Assembly (NCBI GenBank): GCA_963844175.1 | Contig: CAWJNE010000021.1 | Coordinates: 124,001 to 188,000, forward strand | From: JALZMG01 sp963844175 | GTDB lineage: Bacteria > Actinomycetota > Acidimicrobiia > Acidimicrobiales > Ilumatobacteraceae | Direction of reading: 5' to 3' | Length of the DNA: 64,000 bases | In this document: piece by piece, positions 42,398 to 50,466 of the stretch | Layout: each line of letters starts with the position of its first letter | Position numbering within the stretch: the stretch's first letter is position 1 | Position numbers and translations under genes: made by a program | The notes under the pieces: model-generated | Told to the model about the DNA's origin: nothing | The model's database searches: none | What the model saw: only the letters and a program-made list of their open reading frames with translations

Positions 42398-43259
42398 AAA
42401 TCGGCCCGGCGCCGAAGCGGCGGGCGGTGTCGAGGGCGGCGACCTCGGCCTTGTCGTGCTTCTCGCCGCGGCGGTGCGCACGCGAGCACAGCGCGAGATG
42501 CAATGCCCGCACGAACCGCTTGACGTTGACGGTCGCCGCCCGCACGGCCGGGTCCGACGAGGTCGGGTTGGCGGCCAACCACGACCCGAACCGGTCGATC
42601 CAGTCGACGAGCTCGTCGTCGTCGATGGTGTCGCGACCGAGCACGTCGACGACGACGAGCACCAGCCGGTCCTCCTCGTCGTCGACGAACACGAGGCCGT
42701 TGGCGGTGGTCAGCAATGTCTCCAAGGCGCCGAGCACACGGCGGTGGTCGGCGGCGGTCGTCGCCGGGTTGCGGACCAGGAACTTGAGCAGATCGGCGGT
42801 GTGCGAGGTGGCGTTGATCCATCCCAGGCCTTCGACCCAGCCCCTGCGGTCCGGCTCCTCCAACAGGTAGGCCAACCCGTCGTCGAGCAGGCGCCGCACA
42901 CCGGCATCGTCGAGGAACCGGTCGTCGACGGCGCGGTAGGCGAGGATGGCCAGCGCGAGTGCCGAGTACGAGCGGCGCAGCACGGCCCGGTCGTCGGTGG
43001 GGTCGCTCTCGCCGAGCCCGTAGCGCAGGTCCGGCACCAGGCGCTCGACGGCGTAGCGCAGGTCGGCCGGCCCGAGCAGTTGGTCCTTGACGACCCATCG
43101 GGCCAGCACGCCGTAGCCCACCTCGTCGCGCAGGAACGGGTCGGGCTCCTCCAGGAGGTCGAGCAGGGGCGGGAGGAGGTCCGCGGCGGTGTGTCCGGGG
43201 GGCACCTCCGCATCGGCAGCGACGATCGATTCCCACAGCTCACGGTCCGTCACGGTCAT
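42396..43259 (-). CDS. DUF2785-family protein
   Basis: 287 aa, all-helical with HEAT-like pairs. Conserved stretches include RDEVGYGVLARWVVKDQLL, RSYSALALAILAYRAVDD and GWINATSHTADLLKFLVRNP, typical of DUF2785. No enzyme motif is seen. The ATG at 43259 (MTVTDRELWESIV) is chosen over an upstream in-frame start. The stop codon lies at the edge of the 183-bp repeat element. Confidence 0.75.
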   Translation of the reverse strand: MTVTDRELWESIVAADAEVPPGHTAADLLPPLLDLLEEPDPFLRDEVGYGVLARWVVKDQLLGPADLRYAVERLVPDLRYGLGESDPTDDRAVLRRSYSALALAILAYRAVDDRFLDDAGVRRLLDDGLAYLLEEPDRRGWVEGLGWINATSHTADLLKFLVRNPATTAADHRRVLGALETLLTTANGLVFVDDEEDRLVLVVVDVLGRDTIDDDELVDWIDRFGSWLAANPTSSDPAVRAATVNVKRFVRALHLALCSRAHRRGEKHDKAEVAALDTARRFGAGPI

Positions 43260-43329
43260 CCGGCTCAGTCTGGCACCTCGGCCAGGGCCTGGAATTCTCC
43301 GCCACCAGCACCTCTGGCACACTTGCTCA

Positions 43330-44163
43330 GTGCGTCGCCGGGTTCAGCTCCTTCCCTGGAAGGTGGCCGGTCGCGTCACAGAACGCCAGGCCAGCGCCGA
43401 TGAAGTCGTCCAGGCCACCGGCTGGGTGTTCAACAACGAGACGGGTGACACCCTGACGCTCGCCGAGTTCGTCGCCACCGGCGATCGAGAGGTACCGGTG
43501 TACCTCGAGAAGCTCGGCCTCGAGACCGACGACGATGACGATCGCACGCTGCTCGAGATCGGATGTGGCATCGGCCGCATGACGTGCGCCTTCACCAGGC
43601 GGTTCGGCTGCGTCTACGCCTGCGACCTGGATGCGGGCTTCCTGGAGCGGTGCCGGGAGGCGGTGGCGCGGTTCGGCAAGGTCGATCGGCTGCGCACGAT
43701 CGAGGTCCTGGACGGGCGCAGCCTCGCCGTTCCCGACGACATCGCCGATGTCGCCTTCAGCTACATCACGATGCAGCACTGCGACCGGCGCGACGCCCTG
43801 GCGCTGGTCGCCGAGGCGATCCGGGTCGTGCGGCCCGGCGGGCAGATCGCGCTCAACTTCCGCTCGTGGTCGGGCGCCGATCCGGTGGTGCTGCCGGTCG
43901 GCGTGATCACGCGAGGGCTGATGCGGGTCCCCGGCATCGGGACCTTGCTGCTCCGCCATCGCACGCCCACCCGCCTGGCGTGGCAGGCCAACCGGCTCGA
44001 CCCGCACCAGGTCGTGGGTCCGATCAGCGACCGGGTGCGCGACGTGGCGATCATCCGCAACCCGGCGCGCAAGGCGCCACTGTGGGGCGTCGGCGACGCC
44101 AGCCCGCGCTACCTGGCCGGCATCAACCGCAACCACTGGTGGCTGGTGGCCACGGTCGAGTAG
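43330..44163 (+). CDS. Class I SAM-dependent methyltransferase
   Basis: 277 aa. Motif I is LLEIGCGIGRMTCAFTRRFG, motif II acidic YACDLDAGFLERCRE, motif IV DVAFSYITMQHC and motif VI RVVRPGGQIALNFRSW. The substrate is unknown; an extended C-terminal region (HWWLVATVE end) is not a standard catalytic lid. GTG start at 43330. It stands between lysC and asd but shares no obvious function with them. Confidence 0.83.
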   Translation: MRRRVQLLPWKVAGRVTERQASADEVVQATGWVFNNETGDTLTLAEFVATGDREVPVYLEKLGLETDDDDDRTLLEIGCGIGRMTCAFTRRFGCVYACDLDAGFLERCREAVARFGKVDRLRTIEVLDGRSLAVPDDIADVAFSYITMQHCDRRDALALVAEAIRVVRPGGQIALNFRSWSGADPVVLPVGVITRGLMRVPGIGTLLLRHRTPTRLAWQANRLDPHQVVGPISDRVRDVAIIRNPARKAPLWGVGDASPRYLAGINRNHWWLVATVE

Positions 44164-44226
44164 CAGGCTGAGGTCGGCCACAACCTGCCCCGAGCGGCGA
44201 GGGACGTCTCGTTAGCCTCTGCGACC

Positions 44227-45249
44227 ATGCGCGTCGGAGTTGTCGGAGCCACCGGACAGGTCGGTGGCGTCATGCGCCAGCTGCTCGCCGATCGAAGGTT
44301 CCCGGTGGACGAGATCCGGTTCTTCGCCTCGGCTCGATCGGCCGGCACCACCCTGCCGTGGGCGGACGGGGAGATCACCGTCGAGGATGCGTCGCTGGCC
44401 GACGCCAGCGGGCTCGACATCGCCCTGTTCTCCGCCGGCGCCGCATCGTCTCGCCAGCTGGCGCCGAAGTTCGCCGCCGCCGGGGCGACGGTGATCGACA
44501 ACTCCTCGGCGTTCCGGATGGACCCCGACGTCCCGCTCGTGGTGTCGGAGGTCAACCCCGAGGCGATCGCCAACGCTCCCAAGCGCATCATCGCCAACCC
44601 GAACTGCACGACCATGGCCGGGATGGCGCCGCTCAAGGCCCTGCACGACGAGGCCGGACTGGTGCGCATCGTCGTCTCCACCTACCAGGCGGTGTCGGGC
44701 GCCGGCGGGGCCGGCGTCGATGAGCTCGACAAGCAGACCCGCGAGGTCGTCGACCGAGCCGCCGAGCTGACCTTCGACGGCCGCGCCGTCACGTTCCCTG
44801 CTCCCGAGAAGTTCGTCAGGCCGATCGCCTTCAACGTGCTGGCCCTGGCCGGCAAGATCGTCGACGACGGCTCGTTCGAGACCGACGAGGAGCAGAAGCT
44901 GCGCGGCGAGAGCCGCAAGATCCTGGGCATCCCGGAGCTGCTGGTGTCCGGGACGTGCGTGCGGGTGCCCGTCTACACGGGGCACTCGCTGTCGATCAAC
45001 GCCGAGTTCACCCGCCCGCTGTCGGTCGAGCGGGCCACCGAGCTGCTGGCCGCGGCACCGGGGGTCGAGCTGAGCGAGGTCCCGACGCCGCTGGAAGCGG
45101 CCGGGCGGGACGTCTCCTACGTCGGCCGATTGCGCGGCGACCCCGGCGTGCCCGACGGGCGGGGGCTGGCACTGTTCGTCTGCGGCGACAACCTGCGCAA
45201 GGGCGCCGCCCTCAACGCCATCCAGATCGCCGAGCTGCTCGTCCGGTAG
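44227..45249 (+). CDS. asd: Aspartate-semialdehyde dehydrogenase
   Basis: 340 aa. NADP-binding loop RVGVVGATGQVGGVMRQLL, active-site Cys in IANPNCTTMAGM (about residue 127), substrate region STYQAVSGAGGAGVDEL and the catalytic His in VPVYTGHSLSINAEF. It reduces aspartyl phosphate to the semialdehyde, the step after lysC. TAGCCT lies 8 nt before the ATG, suggesting its own leaderless transcript. Confidence 0.96.
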   Translation: MRVGVVGATGQVGGVMRQLLADRRFPVDEIRFFASARSAGTTLPWADGEITVEDASLADASGLDIALFSAGAASSRQLAPKFAAAGATVIDNSSAFRMDPDVPLVVSEVNPEAIANAPKRIIANPNCTTMAGMAPLKALHDEAGLVRIVVSTYQAVSGAGGAGVDELDKQTREVVDRAAELTFDGRAVTFPAPEKFVRPIAFNVLALAGKIVDDGSFETDEEQKLRGESRKILGIPELLVSGTCVRVPVYTGHSLSINAEFTRPLSVERATELLAAAPGVELSEVPTPLEAAGRDVSYVGRLRGDPGVPDGRGLALFVCGDNLRKGAALNAIQIAELLVR

Positions 45250-45711
45250 TCAGCCTGCGGGCTCGTCGTACCCGGCGGCCGGCGTGCCGGGCGGGTTGAC
45301 CGGGGCGTCGTTCGACAGCCACAGCAGCACCTCACCCTCCAAACCGTCGGGATCGCGGAAGAAGAGGCTGTGCCCGCGGCCGAAGTCCGTGACGAAGCCG
45401 TCGGTCGCCTGGCGCTCCATCAGGCGGCGACGGATCTCGACGAACGCATCCCGGTCGGCGGCCTGCAGTCCGACGTGGTCGATCGGCCCGTGTCCGAACA
45501 TCGAGCCGCGGGTCAGGTCCGGCCGCTCCTCGCCGGTGACCTCGAAGACGTTCAGTTCCGTGCGCGGCCCGATGTCGACGATCGTCAACGTCCCCGGGCC
45601 GATCGCCTGGCGGTGCGAGACGGTGGCGCCGAACACCGCTTCGTAGAAGGCCACGAACCGATCGGTGTCGTCCGTGATGATCGCCACGTGGTTGATCCCA
45701 TCGAGCAGCAC
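45250..45711 (-). CDS. VOC-family (glyoxalase/dioxygenase fold) protein
   Basis: 153 aa made of two betaalphabetabetabeta units: INHVAIITDDTDRFVAFYEA and IDHVGLQAADRDAFVEIRRR, with HSLFFRDPDGLEGEV at the end. Likely metal ligands are the two start His residues and the final Glu (EGEVLLW). Substrate unknown. The GTG start is supported by the conserved N-terminus; the stop abuts the asd stop. Confidence 0.8.
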   Translation of the reverse strand: MLLDGINHVAIITDDTDRFVAFYEAVFGATVSHRQAIGPGTLTIVDIGPRTELNVFEVTGEERPDLTRGSMFGHGPIDHVGLQAADRDAFVEIRRRLMERQATDGFVTDFGRGHSLFFRDPDGLEGEVLLWLSNDAPVNPPGTPAAGYDEPAG

Positions 45712-45790
45712 AGGTCCCTCGTTTGCGTCGTCCCGGGCGCCCCTCGCCTCGGCGCTGCGCAGCTTCGCGCGACGTCGCTCGAACGGCGCG

Positions 45791-45831
45791 GTGTTACGTC
45801 AAGTTGACGGAGTTCGTAACACAACTGATAT
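45791..45831 (+). promoter_or_regulatory. Promoter with 8-bp inverted repeat overlapping the -35 box
   Basis: GTGTTACG (45791-45798) and CGTAACAC (45815-45822) are perfect inverted arms 16 nt apart. TTGACG (45805-45810) sits in the loop and a GATATCT/TATCTT -10 candidate follows at 45828-45833 region. AAGGAGAG lies just before the downstream start. The layout fits a repressor site on the promoter of the secreted-protein gene. Confidence 0.5.
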
Positions 45832-45892
45832 CTTCACCGGGTCCTCATCGCCGGGCACCTGCCCGGCGACCACCCAAGGAGAGAACATCGTG

Positions 45893-46381
45893 ATGAAGCG
45901 GGCGAAGTCGGTGCTGGCCGCCGTAGCGATCTGCGGAGCGGTCGCGGCGTGCACACCACGAGAAGTCGGCCTCTGGCAGGATTGGCATGCGCAGGATCCC
46001 GCGGCAGCCGAGGCGTTCGCCAACAGGCTGGGCGGTTCGTCGCAGCCGTCGAGCGGCGGCGGCGGCGGTGGCGGCGACAACCAGCCGGGCAACTGCGACA
46101 GCTACCGGGACGATCTCGCCGCCGTCGGCCTCCCCGTCGACACGTTCATCAACATCATGCGTCGGGAGTCGAACTGCAACCCCGGCTCGACGGTCGTCGA
46201 CTGGAACGACACCGGCGGTGGGCTCTTCGGGTTCAACTTCAAGGGCAACCTGGCCGGCTACTGGAACGATCTGTGCGGCCTGACATTCGAGAACATGACG
46301 TCATCGGTCGACCTGCAGATGCGCTGCGCCAAGGCGGCCTACGACCAGCTCGGCCTGCAGCCCTGGTCGGGCAGCGCCTGA
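45893..46381 (+). CDS. Secreted lysozyme-like/SLT-type lipoprotein
   Basis: 162 aa. The lipoprotein signal SVLAAVAICGAVAACTPRE is followed by a Gly/Ser linker and a small domain: LPVDTFINIMRRESNCNPGS, whose Glu matches the catalytic Glu of soluble lytic transglycosylases, then GGGLFGFNFKG. Four cysteines in the exported part can form two disulfides. It would cut peptidoglycan glycan strands. AAGGAG ribosome-binding site present; GTG at 45890 is an alternative start. Confidence 0.65.
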   Translation: MKRAKSVLAAVAICGAVAACTPREVGLWQDWHAQDPAAAEAFANRLGGSSQPSSGGGGGGGDNQPGNCDSYRDDLAAVGLPVDTFINIMRRESNCNPGSTVVDWNDTGGGLFGFNFKGNLAGYWNDLCGLTFENMTSSVDLQMRCAKAAYDQLGLQPWSGSA

Positions 46382-46467
46382 TCCGGCGGCGCACCCCCGT
46401 GCGACAGTAGGGTCCTAGCTTCGTTCGCCGGAACGACGGGGCACAGCGTCCCGCTGATCGTCGGGCG

Positions 46468-47439
46468 GTGGGGGTCCCGGTGCCGACAGTGCGACGGACG
46501 GCGGTCACGGCAGCGATGTTCGCCGTCGCAGCCGGTGCCGTCTGGGTCGCCGAACGGCGGATCATCGCCAGCCTCGACAGCAGCCCGGACCACCTCGATC
46601 CCAGCGTCACCATCGCCGCCGTCAAGGAGGGGACCGTCGCCACCCTGGACGACGGACGACTGCACGTCGAGGAGCGTGGCGAGGGCCCGACCGTCGTCCT
46701 GCTCCACGGCCACGGCGCAACGCTCGGGGTCTTCTCCAAGCTCGCCCCCCGGTTGGCCGCCCGTCACCGCCACGTCATCGCCGTCGACCAGCGTGGCTTC
46801 GGGCAATCGTCACCGGTCCCGGACGGGTTCGCCTTCGCCGGATTGGTCGACGACGTCGCGACGGTGCTCGAGGCCGCTCACGTCCGCGATGCGGTCATCG
46901 TCGGCCACTCCATGGGTGGCGCCGTCGCGCTCGGCCTGGCCGTCCTGCGCCCCGAGGTCGTCGCCACCCGCGTTCGCGGCCTGGTGCTGCTCAACAGCAC
47001 CGCCCGCGGTCCGTCCGACGACCGCCTGCACCGAGCGTGGGTGCGGGCGCTCGATTGGCCCGTGCTCGAACGGGTCAGCAGCCACCCGTTCCACGGCGCC
47101 GTGCTCACGCGTGGCAACTTCGGCACCGCACCGCGACGCACGGACGTCGAGGCGGCTCGCCAGATCGGCCTGCAGAGCCCGGTCGCCGCGCGGCGGGGGT
47201 TCGCCCGCCGGCTGCTCGGCACCGACCTGACCGCCGACCTGGGCGCCGTCGAGGTGCCCGTCCTCGCCCTGGCCGGCGCCTCCGACCGCGTCGTGCCGCC
47301 CGGTGAGTCGAAGCGCCTGGTCGCGTTCCTCCCGTTCGCCGAGCTGCACGTCTACCCGGGTGCCGGCCACATGCTGCCGATGGAGCGGACGGACGAGATC
47401 ACGGACCGCATCGTCGAGTTCGGCGACCGGATCGCCTGA
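46468..47439 (+). CDS. Alpha/beta hydrolase, membrane-anchored
   Basis: 323 aa with an N-terminal hydrophobic segment (AVTAAMFAVAAGAVWVAE), oxyanion region VVLLHGHGATLGVFSKLA, nucleophile elbow IVGHSMGGAVAL (Ser), Asp in LALAGASDRVVPP and His in YPGAGHMLPMER. The substrate could be an ester, epoxide or lactone. GTG start; a second GTG follows at 46480. Confidence 0.85.
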   Translation: MGVPVPTVRRTAVTAAMFAVAAGAVWVAERRIIASLDSSPDHLDPSVTIAAVKEGTVATLDDGRLHVEERGEGPTVVLLHGHGATLGVFSKLAPRLAARHRHVIAVDQRGFGQSSPVPDGFAFAGLVDDVATVLEAAHVRDAVIVGHSMGGAVALGLAVLRPEVVATRVRGLVLLNSTARGPSDDRLHRAWVRALDWPVLERVSSHPFHGAVLTRGNFGTAPRRTDVEAARQIGLQSPVAARRGFARRLLGTDLTADLGAVEVPVLALAGASDRVVPPGESKRLVAFLPFAELHVYPGAGHMLPMERTDEITDRIVEFGDRIA

Positions 47440-47482
47440 GCGGCCGGCGTTCATGCCATCAACGCCCTGGGTAGGCTGACCT

Positions 47483-47509
47483 CATCACGTAGCGCGACAC
47501 CCCGTGATG
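47483..47509. promoter_or_regulatory. Inverted repeat upstream of the desaturase gene
   Basis: CATCACG (47483-47489) and CGTGATG (47503-47509) are perfect inverted arms with a 13-nt spacer, about 75 bp before the desaturase ATG. This could be an operator for a fatty-acid regulator. A strong AAGGAG site follows at 47572-47577. Confidence 0.35.
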
Positions 47510-47581
47510 GACTTCGACTCTTGACCTTGGTCGGACCGCCCGGTTCTCGCCTGAGACCGAGCAACGTCGCCAAGGAGAACC

Positions 47582-48562
47582 ATGTCAGTCGATGTCATGG
47601 ATCGCCCGACCGGGCACGATCCACAACCCGTTGTGCAGGAACGTGAAGCAGTCGACCTCAGCACGGAAGGGATGACCAATCGCGTCGAGCAGGCCATCAC
47701 GGCGTTCATCGTCGGCGTCCCCTTTGTCGTACTCGTCTTCGGGGTGGTCTGGTTCTGGGGCGAGGGCATCCATCTGCGAGATGTGGTGCTGGCGATCGTG
47801 CTGTACTTCGTGGCCGGACACGGCGTCACCGTCGGGTTCCACCGCTTGCTGGCCCACAAGTCCTTCCGAGCTCGACGCGGTGTGAAGTTGGCGCTGGTGG
47901 CTGCCGGATCAATGGCGTTCGAGGGGGGACCGATCGGCTGGGTCGCCGACCATCGCCGGCACCATGTCTTCTCCGACCAGCCTGGTGACCCGCACTCGCC
48001 GCACCGTTACGGCTCCGGCTTCAGTGCCCAGCTGCGCGGCTTGTGGCACGCCCACATCGGGTGGCTGCTCAAGCACGCCCGCACGTCCTGGACGCGCCAC
48101 GCTCCCGACCTGCTCGCCGACCGCGACATGGTCGTGATGAACGCGCTCTTCCCGTTCTGGTGCGCGGCGTCGCTGGCCATCCCGTTCGGGATCGGCTGGG
48201 CGCTCGGCGGCGGAGTGCAGGGTGCACTGACGGCGCTGCTGTGGGCGGGCGGCGTGCGCATCCTCGTGCTGCACCACGTGACGTGGAGCGTCAACTCCCT
48301 GTGCCACACCTTCGGACGGCGACCGTTCGAGACGGGCGATCGCAGCACGAACTTCGCCCCGCTGGCGATCATCTCGATGGGCGAGTCCTGGCACAACGGA
48401 CACCACGCCTTCCCGCGATCGGCCCGCCACGGCGTACAGGACGGTCAGTGGGATACGTCAGCCCGCGTGATCTCCTGCATGGAGCGGGTCGGCTGGGCCA
48501 GCGACGTGCATTGGCCACGGGAGGATGCCGTCGCCCGACGGCTCAGCGAGGAGCAACGATGA
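47582..48562 (+). CDS. Acyl-CoA/acyl-lipid delta-9 desaturase
   Basis: 326-aa integral membrane di-iron enzyme with the three histidine boxes: GFHRLLAHKSF, WVADHRRHHVFSD and ESWHNGHHAFPRSARHG. Four hydrophobic stretches (FIVGVPFVVLVFGVVWFWG and others) are in the usual order. It introduces a cis double bond into stearoyl or palmitoyl chains, using ferredoxin or a flavin reductase. The stop overlaps the next start by 4 nt. Confidence 0.92.
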   Translation: MSVDVMDRPTGHDPQPVVQEREAVDLSTEGMTNRVEQAITAFIVGVPFVVLVFGVVWFWGEGIHLRDVVLAIVLYFVAGHGVTVGFHRLLAHKSFRARRGVKLALVAAGSMAFEGGPIGWVADHRRHHVFSDQPGDPHSPHRYGSGFSAQLRGLWHAHIGWLLKHARTSWTRHAPDLLADRDMVVMNALFPFWCAASLAIPFGIGWALGGGVQGALTALLWAGGVRILVLHHVTWSVNSLCHTFGRRPFETGDRSTNFAPLAIISMGESWHNGHHAFPRSARHGVQDGQWDTSARVISCMERVGWASDVHWPREDAVARRLSEEQR

Positions 48563-48831
48563 CCACCCAGAGGCGCTCGACCAAGGGACCGCCCAACCCG
48601 TACCTCACGGCGGCGACGCCCGATGAGCTCGAGCCCGCCAACCGCATCGCCTACGACCTCATCCACGAGCGGCGCGATCTGCTGCCGTCGGTGGCGCGGA
48701 TCATGACCGCCGACCTCGATGAGATGCAGCGGTTGCGGGCGATCACGTTGTTCCGCGATTCCTTCGCCGAGGTCGGCGACCCGCATCGCGATCCACGCGT
48801 CGCCATCGCCAACAGCGGCGCCACGGCCTAG
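48559..48831 (+). CDS. Small hypothetical protein coupled to the desaturase
   Basis: 90 aa, hydrophilic and mostly helical (PANRIAYDLIHERRDLLPSV; DLDEMQRLRAITLFRDSFAE). No signal, membrane helix or metal motif. The ATG overlaps the desaturase TGA (ATGA), so the two proteins are made together, suggesting an accessory role. No family is recognised. Confidence 0.6.
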   Translation: MTTQRRSTKGPPNPYLTAATPDELEPANRIAYDLIHERRDLLPSVARIMTADLDEMQRLRAITLFRDSFAEVGDPHRDPRVAIANSGATA

Positions 48832-48871
48832 CAAGGGCAGCCCGGGCGGCTGCTCAGCTCAGGAAGTCACC

Positions 48872-48932
48872 GAGCGTTCGTTGCGCAGCGCGCGTGACAA
48901 CCCGCGGAGTCTTCGGAGCCAGCGAGGCCATC
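48872..48932. repeat. Internal-deletion derivative of the 183-bp element
   Basis: The right 29 nt (48904-48932, GCGGAGTCTTCGGAGC...GAGGCCATC) match the left end of the 183-bp element, inverted, at 28 of 29 positions. The left part (48872-48898) matches its inner CCGAGCGTTCG-N3-CGCAG-N3-GCGTGAC segment. About 90 bp of the interior are missing. The end lies inside the TGA stop of the minus-strand gene at 48931. Confidence 0.62.
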
Positions 48933-49182
48933 AACGCACGTCGAGGCGGGCCATGAGCTGCTCCTTGGCGTCGACGAAGTCGTCGAACTCGACCTCTCCC
49001 GCCTCGAAGCGGGCATGGAGGTCAGCGACCTCGGCCAGCACAGCGGTTTGGTCGGCAGGCGGCTCCGCCGGGCCCTGGGCCTGCTTGGCGTCTCGCCGCT
49101 CCTCCCGCTTGGCCCACTTGGCGGCCGCCTTCTCGCGCTGCGCCTTCTCCCGCTGCTGCTTCTGGAAGCGCGCCTGGCTCAC
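48931..49182 (-). CDS. Small coiled-coil protein with SHOCT-like C-terminus
   Basis: 83 aa. A strongly charged helix (FQKQQREKAQREKAAAKWAK) is followed by a SHOCT-like segment (LHARFEAGEVEFDDFVDAKE), the short motif often found at termini of oligomerising proteins. The GTG at 49182 is chosen because upstream codons translate non-coding sequence. No function is known. Confidence 0.6.
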   Translation of the reverse strand: MSQARFQKQQREKAQREKAAAKWAKREERRDAKQAQGPAEPPADQTAVLAEVADLHARFEAGEVEFDDFVDAKEQLMARLDVR

Positions 49183-49525
49183 TGGTGCACCACCAAGTCG
49201 TGCGACGGCTGAACGGGCGACGGACTCACAGGACACCAGTGAGCCAAAAGACCGTGATGATGATTCGCTCGCTCGAAGACTCGCTCGCTCATGACGCGGC
49301 CCTTTCGACACTCGCTGTTGACCTGCCAGACATCGAGCCTCCTGCCAGTCGACGGGACGTGGTCAGCCGCGACGTGGGTCGTCGACGCAACCGACCGTGC
49401 TCGGTCGAGGCGTCCAGCCTGCGAGGTACGCAGCCGAACTGGTCGTCCTGCCCAGGCGAGGCGACCCACCCAAGAACTCCGTCACGCTACCAGTGGGGGC
49501 TGGCCACGCTGCGGCATCGTCGCCG
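49183..49525. other. Non-coding gap with repeat copy D
   Basis: This 343-nt stretch between the SHOCT-like gene (minus) and the MarR-GNAT gene (plus) holds repeat copy D and no conserved reading frame. Its short ORFs on both strands translate the repeat. Confidence 0.6.
49239..49292. repeat. 54-bp dispersed repeat, copy D
   Basis: The plus strand begins GTGAGCCAAAAGACCGTGAT and ends CTCGCTCGCTCAT, with the CGCTCGCTCGAAGACTCGCT core identical to copies B and C. The CGACA/TGTCG hairpin is lost. Unlike copies A-C it does not start at a recognised stop codon. Confidence 0.78.
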
Positions 49526-49553
49526 ACGATCGCTGACTATAGTCAGCGATCGT
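49526..49553. promoter_or_regulatory. 28-bp perfect palindrome over the -10 box and start of the MarR-GNAT gene
   Basis: Half-site ACGATCGCTGACTA (49526-49539) is followed by its exact complement to 49553. TATAGT at 49538-49543 is a good -10 box, 8 nt before the GTG at 49552, so a leaderless transcript would start at the palindrome edge. A dimeric MarR protein bound here would block its own promoter. Because the site is symmetric, the minus strand has an identical -10 box. Confidence 0.75.
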
Positions 49554-50448
49554 GGAGGAGCTGGCCACGCTGCGCAGGTTCAACCGGGCGTTCACCCAGC
49601 GCATCGGAGTGCTCCAGGAGTCGTACCTCGACGCCGGTCGACCGCTCGGGCCGTCGCGTCTGCTGTTCGAGATCGGCGGCGGAGCTCGAATCGGCGAGCT
49701 GCGGCGCCGCCTCGGGCTGGACTCGGGCTACCTCAGCCGGCTGCTGCGCCAGCTCGAGCAGGAGGGCCTCGTCGGCGTCGTCGCTGACCCGACCGACGGC
49801 CGCCAGCGTCGCGCCGTGCTCACCGAGGCCGGGCGGCGGGAATGGCAGCGCCTCGATCGACGCTCCGAGGACGCCGCCCGTCGGCTCCTCGCCCCCCTAC
49901 CGGCGCGCCGGCGGGCCGACCTCGCCGCGGCGTTGGCGACGGCTGAGCGACTGCTGCGGGCGGCGACGGTCGAAGCCGAGGTCGTCGATCCGGCGGCGCC
50001 GGCGGCCACCACGGCGCTGCAGCGGTACTTCGGCGAACTGGACGCCCGGTTCCGATCGGGGTTCGACCCGGTCGCCGGCGGCGGCGACGACCTCGCCGCA
50101 CTGCGCCGGCCCCACGGCACGTTCGTCGTCGTGCGGAGCGACGACGAGGTCGCGGCGTGCGGCGGTGTGCAGCGGATCGACGCCCGCACGGGCGAGATCA
50201 AGCGGATGTGGGTGGACCCGGGCTGGCGCGGCGTCGGGCTCGGCCAGCGGCTGCTGACGCTGCTGGAGGCCGCTGCCGTCGACCACGGCTGGCGGCGGGT
50301 GGTGCTCGACACCAACGAGACGTTGAGCGAGGCGATCAGGATGTACGAGCGGGCCGGCTACCAGCCGATCGAGCGTTACAACGACAACCCGTACGCCCAC
50401 CACTGGTTCGCCAAGGACCTGTCGGCCGCGCCCTTGCCGGGCGAGTGA
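49552..50448 (+). CDS. MarR-family regulator fused to a GNAT acetyltransferase
   Basis: 298 aa. The N-terminal winged helix (residues ~1-145) has the recognition region GLDSGYLSRLLRQLEQEGLV and wing VADPTDGRQRRAVLTEAG. The C-terminal half is a GNAT domain with acetyl-CoA loop WVDPGWRGVGLGQRLL, then VVLDTNETLSEAIRMYERAG and YNDNPYAHHWFAKDL. Such fusions may modify a small molecule or protein as well as bind DNA. The 28-bp palindrome at its start suggests autoregulation. Confidence 0.88.
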   Translation: MEELATLRRFNRAFTQRIGVLQESYLDAGRPLGPSRLLFEIGGGARIGELRRRLGLDSGYLSRLLRQLEQEGLVGVVADPTDGRQRRAVLTEAGRREWQRLDRRSEDAARRLLAPLPARRRADLAAALATAERLLRAATVEAEVVDPAAPAATTALQRYFGELDARFRSGFDPVAGGGDDLAALRRPHGTFVVVRSDDEVAACGGVQRIDARTGEIKRMWVDPGWRGVGLGQRLLTLLEAAAVDHGWRRVVLDTNETLSEAIRMYERAGYQPIERYNDNPYAHHWFAKDLSAAPLPGE

Positions 50449-50466
50449 CGGCTCCGCTCGGCGCAG

